Shown here: piece after piece, positions 25,568 to 33,873 of the stretch
How positions within the stretch are numbered: position 1 is the stretch's first letter
Layout of the letters: every line of letters begins with the position of its first letter
Position numbers and translations under genes: made by a program
Notes under the pieces: generated by a model
The model's input: only the letters and a program-made list of their open reading frames with translations
Databases searched by the model: none
Told to the model about the DNA's origin: nothing
Origin: SG8-41 sp035259205
GTDB lineage: Bacteria; Pseudomonadota; Gammaproteobacteria; Burkholderiales; SG8-41
Length of the DNA stretch: 64,000 bases
Reading direction: 5' to 3'
NCBI GenBank assembly: GCA_035259205.1
Contig: DATFWO010000285.1
Coordinates: 12,771 to 76,770, forward strand

Positions 25568-26572
25568 ATGACACAAGACGGTCATCTGCCAATTCCCGTC
25601 ATCGACGTGAGCGCGCTCGTCTCGGCAGGGGAAGGCCGTCACGAGGTCGCGGCCAGGATAGGCGCAGCGTGTCGTGAATCTGGGTTTTTTTACATCGTCG
25701 GCCATGGCGTAGACGAAGGCCTTCAGCAGCAGCTGGAAGAGGTCAGCAGACGGTTTTTCGCGCATGATGTCGGGACCAAGCTTCAGACAGCGATGTCGCG
25801 CGGAGGCAGGGCGTGGCGGGGATACTTCCCGGTGGGGGGCGAGCTGACCTCCGGCAAGCCCGACCTGAAGGAGGGAATCTATTTTGGCGCCGAGCTCGGG
25901 GAAGATCACCCGCTCGTGAAGGCGGGCACTCCGCTGCATGGCCCCAACCTCTTCCCGCCCACCGTGCCGAAGATGAGAGAGGTGGTTCTGGAATACATGG
26001 AAGCAATGACGCGCCTCGGTCACTCCCTGATGGCGGGTGTCTCCTTGAGCCTAGGTTTGGAGGAATCCTATTTTGCGGACCGTTACACGGCGGATCCCCT
26101 GATCCTGTTTCGCATCTTCAACTATCCCGCGCCTTCACGCAGCCCCGGCGCAGAATCGCTTCTGGGCGTGGGAGAGCATACCGACTACGGATTGCTTACC
26201 ATCCTCAAGCAGGACATGTCGGGAGGCCTGCAGGTCAAGATAAAGTCTCGGTGGGAGCCAGCTCCTCCGATACCCAACTCGTTCGTGTGCAACATAGGGG
26301 ACATGCTCGATCGGATGACCGGGGGACGCTATCTATCTACGCCTCATCGTGTCCGGAATCCGGCCGATCACGATCGAATGTCTTTTGCATTCTTTTTTGA
26401 TCCGAGCTTCAATGCGGAAGTCAGGCCGATCGATATCACCACAGGAGTGATCGACAACAAGGAGGAGCGTTGGGACCGCGCCAGCGTTCACGAGTTTCGC
26501 GGCACATATGGCGATTATCTGTTGAGCAAGGTCTCGAAGGTTTTTCCAAACTTGCGTCGCAAAGTGCTCTAG
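25568..26572 (+). CDS. 2-oxoglutarate/Fe(II)-dependent oxygenase, isopenicillin N synthase-like
   Basis: A 334-aa double-stranded beta-helix oxygenase. The N-terminal DIOX_N part begins PVIDVSALVSAGEG and contains GFFYIVGHGVD. Fe(II) ligands are His and Asp in VGEHTDYGLLTIL and the distal His in YLSTPHRVRNP; R-x-S for the cosubstrate is in RMSFAFFFDP. GTG 25547 would add seven residues, but neither start has a strong ribosome site. Such enzymes hydroxylate or desaturate small molecules, and some need no 2-oxoglutarate. It closes the amidohydrolase-MmgE-Rieske-Bug run and converges on an amidohydrolase gene. Confidence 0.9.
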   Translation: MTQDGHLPIPVIDVSALVSAGEGRHEVAARIGAACRESGFFYIVGHGVDEGLQQQLEEVSRRFFAHDVGTKLQTAMSRGGRAWRGYFPVGGELTSGKPDLKEGIYFGAELGEDHPLVKAGTPLHGPNLFPPTVPKMREVVLEYMEAMTRLGHSLMAGVSLSLGLEESYFADRYTADPLILFRIFNYPAPSRSPGAESLLGVGEHTDYGLLTILKQDMSGGLQVKIKSRWEPAPPIPNSFVCNIGDMLDRMTGGRYLSTPHRVRNPADHDRMSFAFFFDPSFNAEVRPIDITTGVIDNKEERWDRASVHEFRGTYGDYLLSKVSKVFPNLRRKVL

Positions 26573-26668
26573 TTCCTCCTTCCATAATGCTTCGCGTGCC
26601 GGCCCTGCATTTCCATGACGTGGGCGACAGCATGCACGGCCCACAGATCCGCAAGGTTACGTTCGATG

Positions 26669-27712
26669 TCAGGCCGGCAGGCGTGGCATCAGCCGGAGCG
26701 CGTTGTCCCGGTTGATGGCCCGCAGCTCCGCCGCGCTGAAACCATATGCGGCAAGCCCTCCATTGACTTCCGCACCGTCTCGGAACGGAAAATCGGTCCC
26801 GTAGAGCACCTGGGATACTGGAACGATCTTCATCAGCGCTGCAAGGGCTCCGGCGTGGTTGCCCTGCGCGGTGTCGTAGTAGAACTTCTGCAACTCGTAC
26901 ATCAGGCCGTTGGGCAGCTTGCGGTCGATGTCCTTGGTCTCCACAACCACGCGCTCGAAGCGGGACAGCAGGAACGGGGTGACGCCGCCGCTGTGCGAGA
27001 AAATCCACCGGATATCGGGAAAGCGCGCCGCCGCGCCGCTGAACATCAGGCTCGCCATGGTGCGCGTGGTATCCACCGCGAACTCGATAGCGGAGTCCGG
27101 CACGCCCGTGCCCGGCAGAAGCCCGCCGCAGCACTGGGCCGTGAGCGGATGGGTATAGATCACGACTTTGCGTCGATTCAGCTCCTCGAGCACCGGCCAG
27201 AACGCGGTGTCGCCCAGGTACTTGCCGCCGTAGTTCGTCATCAGCACGAAGCCGTCCACCTTGAGGGTATCCAGCGCATACTCGATTTCCTTCAGGCTGC
27301 CCTCGGTGTCGGGGTAGGGTATCGTGGCAAAGGCGCCGAAGCGTCCCGGGTGGTCCCGCATGAGCCTTGCGCCGAATTCGTTGGCGTCCCGCGCGATCTT
27401 GCGGGCCAGCGCGGGGTCGCCGAACCATGCGCCGGGGTTGATCAATGAAGTGACCGCGGTCGCGATGCCGCTCCTGTCCATGTCCTCGAGCGACTGCTGC
27501 AGCGACCACGGCGCGTGACTGCGCATGATCGACTTGAGCGCAGTGGTGTACGTCGGCGGCGCGACGTGATGGTGCACGTCGATGCGCCGTGCGGCGGAGC
27601 CGGCCTGTTGCGACGCGCATCCCGGCAGCAGTGTGCCTGCCCCCAGCGCGGCGCAGCCGGCCAGGAAAGCGCGGCGGGCGGGACTTACCCGATCAGGATT
27701 CATGGTCGCCAT
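26669..27712 (-). CDS. Exported amidohydrolase, Tat/lipoprotein signal (tandem copy B)
   Basis: A 347-aa PF04909 amidohydrolase. The N-terminus has twin-arginine SPARRAFLAGCAALGAG and then a lipobox-like LLPGC, so export through Tat and lipid anchoring are likely. Metal residues: RIDVHHHV (HxH), VVIYTHPL, WIFSHSGGVTPFLL and VLYGTDFPFRDG. It shares long blocks with the upstream tandem gene, for example KFYYDTAQGNH and GALAALMKI, so the pair arose by duplication. Only 3 bp separate them. The substrate is unknown; periplasmic action near a solute-binding system is inferred. Confidence 0.88.
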   Translation of the reverse strand: MATMNPDRVSPARRAFLAGCAALGAGTLLPGCASQQAGSAARRIDVHHHVAPPTYTTALKSIMRSHAPWSLQQSLEDMDRSGIATAVTSLINPGAWFGDPALARKIARDANEFGARLMRDHPGRFGAFATIPYPDTEGSLKEIEYALDTLKVDGFVLMTNYGGKYLGDTAFWPVLEELNRRKVVIYTHPLTAQCCGGLLPGTGVPDSAIEFAVDTTRTMASLMFSGAAARFPDIRWIFSHSGGVTPFLLSRFERVVVETKDIDRKLPNGLMYELQKFYYDTAQGNHAGALAALMKIVPVSQVLYGTDFPFRDGAEVNGGLAAYGFSAAELRAINRDNALRLMPRLPA

Positions 27713-27715
27713 CCG

Positions 27716-28765
27716 CTACGCGGCGAGTCGCGGCAGCAACCGCAGCGCGTTGTCGCGGTTGATCGACTGCAACTCGCTGCCGGAAAAACCATAGGCAGCG
27801 AGTCCGGCCGTTTCAGCGGCGCCGTCCAGGAACGGATAATCGGTACCGTAGAGCACCTGCGACACGGGCGCGATCTTCATGAGCGCCGCGAGCGCGCCCG
27901 GGTGGTTGCCCTGCGCGGTGTCGTAGTAGAACTTCCGCAGCTCGTGCATGAGACCGTTCGGCATCTTCTCCTTGCTGTCCTTCGCCTCCGCTTCATGGCG
28001 CTGAAAGCGGGAGAGGAGGAACGGCATCACCCCGCCGCTGTGCGAGAAGATCCAGCGGATGTCGGGGTAGCGCGCCGCTGCACCGAGGAACATGACGCTC
28101 GCCATCGTGCGCGTCGTGTCCACCGGACCCTCGACGGTGTTGATCGATGTGAAGGGCGTGACCTTCGCGCAGCACGCCGGGGTGGTCGGGTGGGTATAGA
28201 CGACCGCCTTGCGGCGGTTCAACTCCTCCAGTATCGGCCAGAACGACGGGTCGCCCAGCAGCTTCCCGCCGTAGCTCGTCATGAGGCCAATGCCCTGGGC
28301 CTTGAGCGTGTCGAACGCGTAAGCGATCTCGGCCAGGCTGCCTTCGACATCGGCATAGGGCAGTGCGGCAAAGGAGCCGAAGCGTCCCTTGTGGTCGGCG
28401 ACGAGGCGTGCAGCAGTCTCGTTGGCGTCGCGCGCGATCTTGCGACCGAAGGGCACGTCGCCGAAAGTGATTCCCGGTGGCGGCAGGGAAATGAGGGCGG
28501 TCGCAATGCCGCTCTTGTCCATCTCCGCCAGCGTGCCTTCGACTGTCCAGGAGACAGGACGGATCGAGTATTGCTTGAGCGCTGCGGTGTAAGCGGGCGA
28601 CATGAAATGATGGTGGACGTCGATGCGAAAGGGCTTCCCGGTCGTCTCCATCGTCTGGCAGCCCGGCAGCAGCAGGCCGGCGCTCAGTGTGGCGAACTTG
28701 CCGATGAAAGCGCGGCGCGGCAGCAGGTGGCGGTCACCGAAGTGCGTATCGTTCGAATTATTCAT
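27716..28765 (-). CDS. Exported amidohydrolase, Tat/lipoprotein signal (tandem copy A)
   Basis: A 349-aa paralogue of the gene immediately downstream. The leader has LLPRRAFIGKF, a hydrophobic run and LLPGC. Metal sites are FRIDVHHHF, VVYTHPTTPACC, WIFSHSGGVMPFLL and LYGTDYPFLDGA. Compared with copy B the loop after THP is longer in Cys and Thr (TTPACCAKV against LTAQCCGGL). The gene is divergent from a D-2-hydroxyacid dehydrogenase, with a palindrome in the shared promoter region. Confidence 0.88.
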   Translation of the reverse strand: MNNSNDTHFGDRHLLPRRAFIGKFATLSAGLLLPGCQTMETTGKPFRIDVHHHFMSPAYTAALKQYSIRPVSWTVEGTLAEMDKSGIATALISLPPPGITFGDVPFGRKIARDANETAARLVADHKGRFGSFAALPYADVEGSLAEIAYAFDTLKAQGIGLMTSYGGKLLGDPSFWPILEELNRRKAVVYTHPTTPACCAKVTPFTSINTVEGPVDTTRTMASVMFLGAAARYPDIRWIFSHSGGVMPFLLSRFQRHEAEAKDSKEKMPNGLMHELRKFYYDTAQGNHPGALAALMKIAPVSQVLYGTDYPFLDGAAETAGLAAYGFSGSELQSINRDNALRLLPRLAA

Positions 28766-28784
28766 AATCCCCCGTTTGGAATGT

Positions 28785-28799
28785 AGAACTAGGTTCTAA
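28785..28799. promoter_or_regulatory. Palindrome in divergent promoter (candidate operator)
   Basis: TAGAACTAGGTTCTA is a perfect 6-bp inverted repeat around TAG, placed between the divergent amidohydrolase and dehydrogenase starts. Its right half, CTAGGTTCTAA, is repeated exactly at 17115-17125 ahead of another amidohydrolase. A binding protein is not identified. Confidence 0.45.
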
Positions 28800-28866
28800 C
28801 CATGGTGCGAGGGTATATTTTACCGTGCGAAATCACGCAATCCTGAACCCGGGTTGGAGTATCCCC

Positions 28867-29820
28867 ATGAACGAGGTCCTGCTCATCCTGACACTGCCCG
28901 AGAAGGTCAGGATGGAATATCTCGGCTATCTGCGCGCGAAATTCCCCCAGGTCACCGTGAACCTCGTCGATCACTACAGCAAGGTCGGTCCGCACATCGA
29001 GACCGCCGACGTGCTCGTCACCTTCGGCCCGATGATGCACGACGACGTCCTGACGGCGGCACGCAATCTCAAGTGGATACAGGCGCTCGGCACGGGCGTG
29101 GACGGGATCGCGGACCAGCCAGCCCTGCGCAAGGACGTCCTGGTCACCAAGATGCACGGTTTCCACGGCGCGCCGGTGGCGGAAGCGGCGATCATGCTGA
29201 TGCTCGCGCTGGGCCGCGACCTCCCGCGCGCCCTGCGCAACCAGGCTGCACGGAGATGGGAGCGGTTTCCGGCGACGACGCTGAAGGGCAAAACGGTGGG
29301 GATCTTCGGGATAGGCGTGATCGCGGAGGCGCTTGCGCCAATGTGCAAGGCGCTGGGCATGACGGTCATCGGCGTTACGTCCGCCCCGCGCGCGGTCGCC
29401 GGGTTCGATCGCATGCACGATCGCGGCGAGCTTGCTGAAGCGGTCCAGGAGGCCGATTACCTGGTGCTGCTCACGCCCTATACGCCCGCCACGCACGGCA
29501 TCGTCGATGCCAGGGTGCTGGGCGGGATGAAAGCGTCGGGCTATCTCGTCAATCTGGCGCGCGGCGGAGTGGTGGACGAGGCCGCGTTGCTTACTGCACT
29601 CCGGGAAGGGAAGCTGGCGGGGGCGGCGCTGGACGTCTTCAGTCAGGAACCGCTGCCCGGTGACCATCCCTTCTGGAGCATGCCGAACGTCATCGTCACG
29701 CCGCACCTCGGCGGGTTTTTCGACGAGTATCCGCGCCATGCGCTGCCGGTTGTGGAAGAGAACCTGCGCAAGTTCCTCGCAGGCGATACGAAGAACATGG
29801 TCAACATAGTCAGGCGCTGA
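28867..29820 (+). CDS. D-2-hydroxyacid dehydrogenase (NAD-binding)
   Basis: A 317-aa oxidoreductase. The NAD fold has TVGIFGIGVIAEALAP: the usual GxGxxG ends in Ala. Catalytic residues are Arg in NLARGGVVDE, Glu in FSQEPLPGD and His in VTPHLGGFFDEY. ATG 28867 is chosen because GGAG lies 8 bp upstream and homology begins there; the frame is open from 28825. Enzymes of this family reduce 2-keto acids or oxidise D-2-hydroxyacids such as glyoxylate/hydroxypyruvate. It is followed after 29 bp by an M24-fold gene. Confidence 0.9.
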   Translation: MNEVLLILTLPEKVRMEYLGYLRAKFPQVTVNLVDHYSKVGPHIETADVLVTFGPMMHDDVLTAARNLKWIQALGTGVDGIADQPALRKDVLVTKMHGFHGAPVAEAAIMLMLALGRDLPRALRNQAARRWERFPATTLKGKTVGIFGIGVIAEALAPMCKALGMTVIGVTSAPRAVAGFDRMHDRGELAEAVQEADYLVLLTPYTPATHGIVDARVLGGMKASGYLVNLARGGVVDEAALLTALREGKLAGAALDVFSQEPLPGDHPFWSMPNVIVTPHLGGFFDEYPRHALPVVEENLRKFLAGDTKNMVNIVRR

Positions 29821-29849
29821 GGACACGCGCCGCAACAACGGAGCAGCCG

Positions 29850-31046
29850 ATGGCAGAGGCACTGGAACGGATCAACCACCCGATCTCCGACCGGGAGCTC
29901 GAGCGGCGCTGGATCGCCGTCCGTGCCGCGATGGCCGAGCGCGGCATCGACGTACTGCTGATGCAGGCCAACAACGATTTCATGGGCGGCTACGTCAAGT
30001 ACTTCACCGATCTGCCCGCCACCAACGGCTACCCGGTGACGGTGGTCTTCCCGCGCGACGAGCGGATGTCGGTCATCGGCATGGGCGCACTCGGACTAGT
30101 GCGCGAGCTCCCGCCGCCCGGCGACGCCCTGCGGCGCGGCGTTGGCCGCTTCATGGGCACGCCGAGCTTTGCTTCGGCAAGTTACACGGCCGACTACGAC
30201 GCCAGGCTCGCCGAAAGAGCGCTCGTTCCCTATGCCGGGGCGGCCATAGGTCTGCTGGGGACTGCGGCAATGTCCTTCGCGCTGGTCGACCACCTCAAAC
30301 GCGCGTTGACCAGAGCGAGGTTCGTGGATGCTTCGGAACTGGTGGACCGGATCAAGGCAGTGAAGAGCGCGGAGGAAATCGGCTGCATGCGCCGCGTCGC
30401 CGCGATGCAGGACGCGGCCATGCAGGCCGTGTTCGCCGCGATCAAGCCCGGGATGCGCGACCTCGAGGTCGCGGCGGTCGCCGAGCAGTATGGCCACAGC
30501 CATGGCAGCGAGCAGGGGTTGTTCCTGTGCGCTTCCGGGCCGGTCGGGACCGCCGCCGTTTTCGGCAACCGCCACGTGCAGAACCGCGTCATCCGGGAAG
30601 GCGACCAGTTCACGCTGCTCATCGAAAACAACGGCCCGGGCGGCTACTACACCGAGATCGGCAGGACCTGCGTGCTCGGCCGAGCTTCGGAGGAGATGCA
30701 GGAAGAGTTCGCTTTCGTCGTGGAGGCCCAGAAGTTCACGACGAGCCTGCTCAAGCCGGGAGCGTCGTGCAAGGAGATCTGGAATACGTACAACGAGTTC
30801 ATGCGCGAGCACGGCAAGCCCGAGGAGCAGCGTCTGCACTGTCACAGCCAGGGCTACGACATGGTGGAGCGGCCGCTTGCCCGGTTCGACGAAACCATGG
30901 ACATCGGCAAGGACATGGTGGTTGCGTGCCATCCCACGTACGTGACCGAGCGCACTTACAGCTGGGTGTGCGACAACTTCCTGATCGGCGAGAATGGCGC
31001 CGTCGAGCGGCTGCACCGGTTGCCGCAGAAGATCTTCGAGCTTTAG
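29850..31046 (+). CDS. M24-fold (pita-bread) protein, likely non-metallo creatinase/aminopeptidase-P relative
   Basis: A 398-aa protein with the N-terminal creatinase-like domain (about 1-170) and the C-terminal pita-bread domain. Of the five M24 metal-ligand positions, His is kept (CHSQGYDM). The two Asp are replaced (LLIENNGPGGYYTEIGRT), the first Glu by His (VVACHPTYV) and the second Glu by Cys (WVCDNFLIG), judged by motif alignment by eye. Ordinary Xaa-Pro aminopeptidase activity is therefore unlikely. Creatinase is a precedent for a metal-free M24 enzyme cleaving a C-N bond. It is co-transcribed with the D-2-hydroxyacid dehydrogenase. Confidence 0.87.
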   Translation: MAEALERINHPISDRELERRWIAVRAAMAERGIDVLLMQANNDFMGGYVKYFTDLPATNGYPVTVVFPRDERMSVIGMGALGLVRELPPPGDALRRGVGRFMGTPSFASASYTADYDARLAERALVPYAGAAIGLLGTAAMSFALVDHLKRALTRARFVDASELVDRIKAVKSAEEIGCMRRVAAMQDAAMQAVFAAIKPGMRDLEVAAVAEQYGHSHGSEQGLFLCASGPVGTAAVFGNRHVQNRVIREGDQFTLLIENNGPGGYYTEIGRTCVLGRASEEMQEEFAFVVEAQKFTTSLLKPGASCKEIWNTYNEFMREHGKPEEQRLHCHSQGYDMVERPLARFDETMDIGKDMVVACHPTYVTERTYSWVCDNFLIGENGAVERLHRLPQKIFEL

Positions 31047-31116
31047 AGATCAGGGACTGCACCAGAGACACTGGCGACCTTCGCGTTGATGGTTTCAGCT
31101 TGACGTCAAAGGGGTT

Positions 31117-32097
31117 CTATTCCGCCACGATGTTGTTGCGGCGGATGATTTCCGCGAACCTCGCCCGTTCTTTCTTCAAGCTGGCGGCGAATTCCTCGGG
31201 GGTGTCGAAAATCGGAATCAATGCCAGAGCGTCGAGCTTTTCCCTGATCGCGGGCGATTTCATCACCTGCATGATCTCGGCGCTCAGGCGGCGAACGATA
31301 GCGGGAGAAGTGCCCGCCGGCGCAGCGACCATGAAGGACGCGTGAGCCTCGATGCCTGGATAGCCGGCATCGGCGAGCGTGGGCGTTCCGGGAAGAAGGG
31401 GCGTGCGCAGCGTGACGGCGAGCGCCACCACTCTTCCCGACGGAATGTGCGGCAGCGCCGTCACGATATCGGACGCCATGAACGCCAGGTCGCCGCGCAG
31501 CAAGCCTTGGATCGCCTGGCCGAGGCCCTTGTACGGGACGTGCACGAACCGCGCGCCCGCGGTCTCCTCGATCATCTTCACCCCGAGATTGGTCGTGCTG
31601 CCCGAGCCGGCCGAACCGTATGCGAGCTTGCCCGGCACCCGCCTGGCCAATGCCACGAGAGCAGGGACGCTGGTCACCGGCACCGAAGGGTGGCTGACGA
31701 AGACAAGCGGATTGATGACGCCGCGCGCGACCGGAGCAAAGTCGCGCTCCGCGTTGTATGGCAGATTCCTGTACAGGCTCGGATTGACGACGAGCGCCGG
31801 GGTCGCGGAGACGAGAAAAGTGTAGCCGTCAGGCGCGGACTTCGCCGCCATCTCGGCGCCGATGTTGCCGCTCGCCCCGGGACGGTTCTCCACGATGAAC
31901 TGTTGCTTCAGGGCGTCGCCCAGCCCCTGGGCCAGCAGGCGCGCGTAGATGTCGGTGCCGCCGCCGGGCGAAGAAGGCACGACGAGCCGGACCGCTCGTG
32001 CGGGCCACGCCGGAGGTTGCACTGGATCCTGAGCTTGCAGCGGCGCCGCCGGCATTGCGAACGCAAGGGCGAGCACAACGGCGTATCCATGCTTCAT
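31117..32097 (-). CDS. TctC/Bug substrate-binding protein (6 of 10)
   Basis: A 326-aa Bug protein; ATG 32097 (MKHGYAVVLALAFAMPAAP) is preferred over ATG 32109. After the signal peptide come WPARAVRLVVPSSPGGGTDI with the conserved Asp, VENRPGASGNIGAEMAAK, APDGYTFLVS, VHVPYKGL and FAEIIRRNNIVAE. It is divergent from another Bug gene with only 62 bp between starts, so both promoters must overlap. Confidence 0.92.
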   Translation of the reverse strand: MKHGYAVVLALAFAMPAAPLQAQDPVQPPAWPARAVRLVVPSSPGGGTDIYARLLAQGLGDALKQQFIVENRPGASGNIGAEMAAKSAPDGYTFLVSATPALVVNPSLYRNLPYNAERDFAPVARGVINPLVFVSHPSVPVTSVPALVALARRVPGKLAYGSAGSGSTTNLGVKMIEETAGARFVHVPYKGLGQAIQGLLRGDLAFMASDIVTALPHIPSGRVVALAVTLRTPLLPGTPTLADAGYPGIEAHASFMVAAPAGTSPAIVRRLSAEIMQVMKSPAIREKLDALALIPIFDTPEEFAASLKKERARFAEIIRRNNIVAE

Positions 32098-32159
32098 GGC
32101 GTACAGCATACGCCAGCGTTGCCACTCCGTAGCTCTCCGGCATACAGTGGGATCTCATC

Positions 32160-33137
32160 ATGATTTCGAACCGGAGGGCCGTCTGCGGACTGTCGTTGGC
32201 CGGCGCGCTCGTGGTTTTCGCCCACGCTGCCGCGCAGGACTGGCCCGCCCGCCCGCTGCGGTGGATCGCGGCGCAACCGCCGGGATCGGCGCTCGACATC
32301 ACCGCCCGCCTGCTGGCCGAGCGGCTCGTTCGCTCTTGGGGCCAGCAGGTCGTGGTGGACAACCGCGCGGGCGGACAGAGCGTGATCGGGGCGTTGGCCG
32401 CAGCCCGAGCCGCACCCGATGGCTACAGTTATTTTGTGGCGACGCCCGCAGCGGTCGCCAGCAACGTCTACACGTTCAAGTCCCTGCCGTACGACCCGGT
32501 GAGGGATTTCATGCCGGTCGCCATGATCGGAGAGTCGCCCTTCGTCGTCGCGGCGCAGCCGAAACTGCCGGCGACGACGATCGGCGAGCTGGTCGCCCTG
32601 GAGAGAGCGCAGCCCGGGAAGCTCGCCATGGCGAATCAGGGTGCGAGGACTTTCGGCGGGATGGTCGGCGCGATGTTGAACCAGGCGTCCGGAATGAGGC
32701 TGCTGCAGGTTCCCTACAACTCCCCGGGGCTGGCGATACAGGACACGCTCGGAGGTAGGGCGCAGGTCGTCCTGCTCAGTTCCGGTGCGCTGGCCGCATT
32801 CCTGAAGCGCGGAGACCTGCGGGCTCTTGCCGTTACATCGGCCCGGCGCGTGCCCGGACTGGAACACGTTCCGACGCTGTCCGAGTCCTTTCCCGGATTT
32901 GAATACAGCGGGTGGTTTGCATTGCTCGCTCCGTCGGGCACGCCGCCTGCTATCGTTCAACGCGTAAACCGCGACCTGCAGCGTCTTCTGGCCGATCCCG
33001 ACGTCGTGCAAAAGCTGGGGGATCTTGGCGTCATGACGGAAGGAGCCGGGACGCCGGAAATGCTCGGCAAATTCCTGGCCGCCGAGCGGGTACGCTGGGC
33101 GAAGCTCGTGCGCGAGATCGGGCTCGAGCCGGAGTAG
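32160..33137 (+). CDS. TctC/Bug substrate-binding protein (7 of 10), divergent binding loop
   Basis: A 325-aa Bug protein with signal peptide ending AHAAA before QDWPARPLRW. It departs most from consensus: the binding loop is AAQPPGSALDITARLLA, the NRPGA block is VVDNRAGGQSVIGAL, and the usual HVPYKG is QVPYNSPG, losing His and Lys. The final helix RWAKLVREIGLEPE is typical. These changes suggest a different ligand from the other nine. It is divergent from Bug 6. Confidence 0.9.
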   Translation: MISNRRAVCGLSLAGALVVFAHAAAQDWPARPLRWIAAQPPGSALDITARLLAERLVRSWGQQVVVDNRAGGQSVIGALAAARAAPDGYSYFVATPAAVASNVYTFKSLPYDPVRDFMPVAMIGESPFVVAAQPKLPATTIGELVALERAQPGKLAMANQGARTFGGMVGAMLNQASGMRLLQVPYNSPGLAIQDTLGGRAQVVLLSSGALAAFLKRGDLRALAVTSARRVPGLEHVPTLSESFPGFEYSGWFALLAPSGTPPAIVQRVNRDLQRLLADPDVVQKLGDLGVMTEGAGTPEMLGKFLAAERVRWAKLVREIGLEPE

Positions 33138-33187
33138 GACGATACCGTCGCCGAGATCCGGTTGCGCCGACCGCGGTGAGCGATCTC

Positions 33188-33769
33188 TCAGGCCGGAAAA
33201 AGCAGGAGGCAGCCTCCGAACACGCTGATCGCAGCGCCGCCAACGCGAACGAGGGGCTGGCGTTCCTTGAGTGCGGCCCCCGCGCCTATTCCGAGGGCGT
33301 GGAGCGTGGCGGTGGCGGCGAGTACGCCGGCAAGAAAGTGCCAGCCGAGCGCGAAAGCAGGCATTTCAGCGCCGTGGGCGTAGCCGTGAGCCAAGGCGAA
33401 AGCGGCAACGAGCGGGATCGCCCAGTAGCGCGCCGCACGCATGGAAAACGCCACCAGGAGTCCCAGCGCCAGGACTGACAGGGCGATACCGCTTTCGACG
33501 CCGGGAATGGTGCCGCCCGACACGGCCACGGCGGCACCAGCTGCCACGGCCGTGACGAAGAGCAGCGGCACGGCCAGCACGTAACGCCCGCCGAGCTGCA
33601 CGGCCCAGATTCCTACTGCGACCATCGCGAGGAGATGATCCAGTCCCAGGAATGGATGCGTGAACCCCGCGGCGAAATCGCCGGCTGAATGAACGCCCAC
33701 ATGCGCTGACGCGGCGCCGCTCCCCAGCAACGCCGCAATCCCTGGGAGGAAACGAACTACACGGTGCAT
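33188..33769 (-). CDS. HupE/UreJ family protein (nickel/cobalt-type permease)
   Basis: A 193-aa membrane protein with about six transmembrane segments and a signal-like N-terminus ending ASAHVGVH. The family motif HPFLGLDHLLAM is present, as is the second conserved HGYAHG. HupE/UreJ proteins carry Ni2+ or Co2+ for hydrogenase and urease. ATG 33769 is used because GAAGGAAG lies upstream. It is the last gene of the EutA-ABC-cupin block. No urease or hydrogenase gene is in the window. Confidence 0.9.
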   Translation of the reverse strand: MHRVVRFLPGIAALLGSGAASAHVGVHSAGDFAAGFTHPFLGLDHLLAMVAVGIWAVQLGGRYVLAVPLLFVTAVAAGAAVAVSGGTIPGVESGIALSVLALGLLVAFSMRAARYWAIPLVAAFALAHGYAHGAEMPAFALGWHFLAGVLAATATLHALGIGAGAALKERQPLVRVGGAAISVFGGCLLLFPA

Positions 33770-33824
33770 TGCTGTTCTTCCTTCTGTCTTATGGGGCGCA
33801 TTTGAAGCGCCGAGCAAAGCTGGT

Positions 33825-33871
33825 GTGACCCATCACTCATCACTGGCCCATTACTCATGACCCATCACCGA
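33825..33871. repeat. Word array CCCATCACTCATCACTGG / TACTCATGACCCATCACC
   Basis: Imperfect words (CCATCACTCATCACTGGCCC, then ATTACTCATGACCCATCACC) fill the spacer between the cupin stop at 33874 and the HupE leader. They resemble the vocabulary of family A with A/T changes, and read as TGAGTGATGGGT on the coding strand. Confidence 0.5.
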
Positions 33872-33873
33872 TC

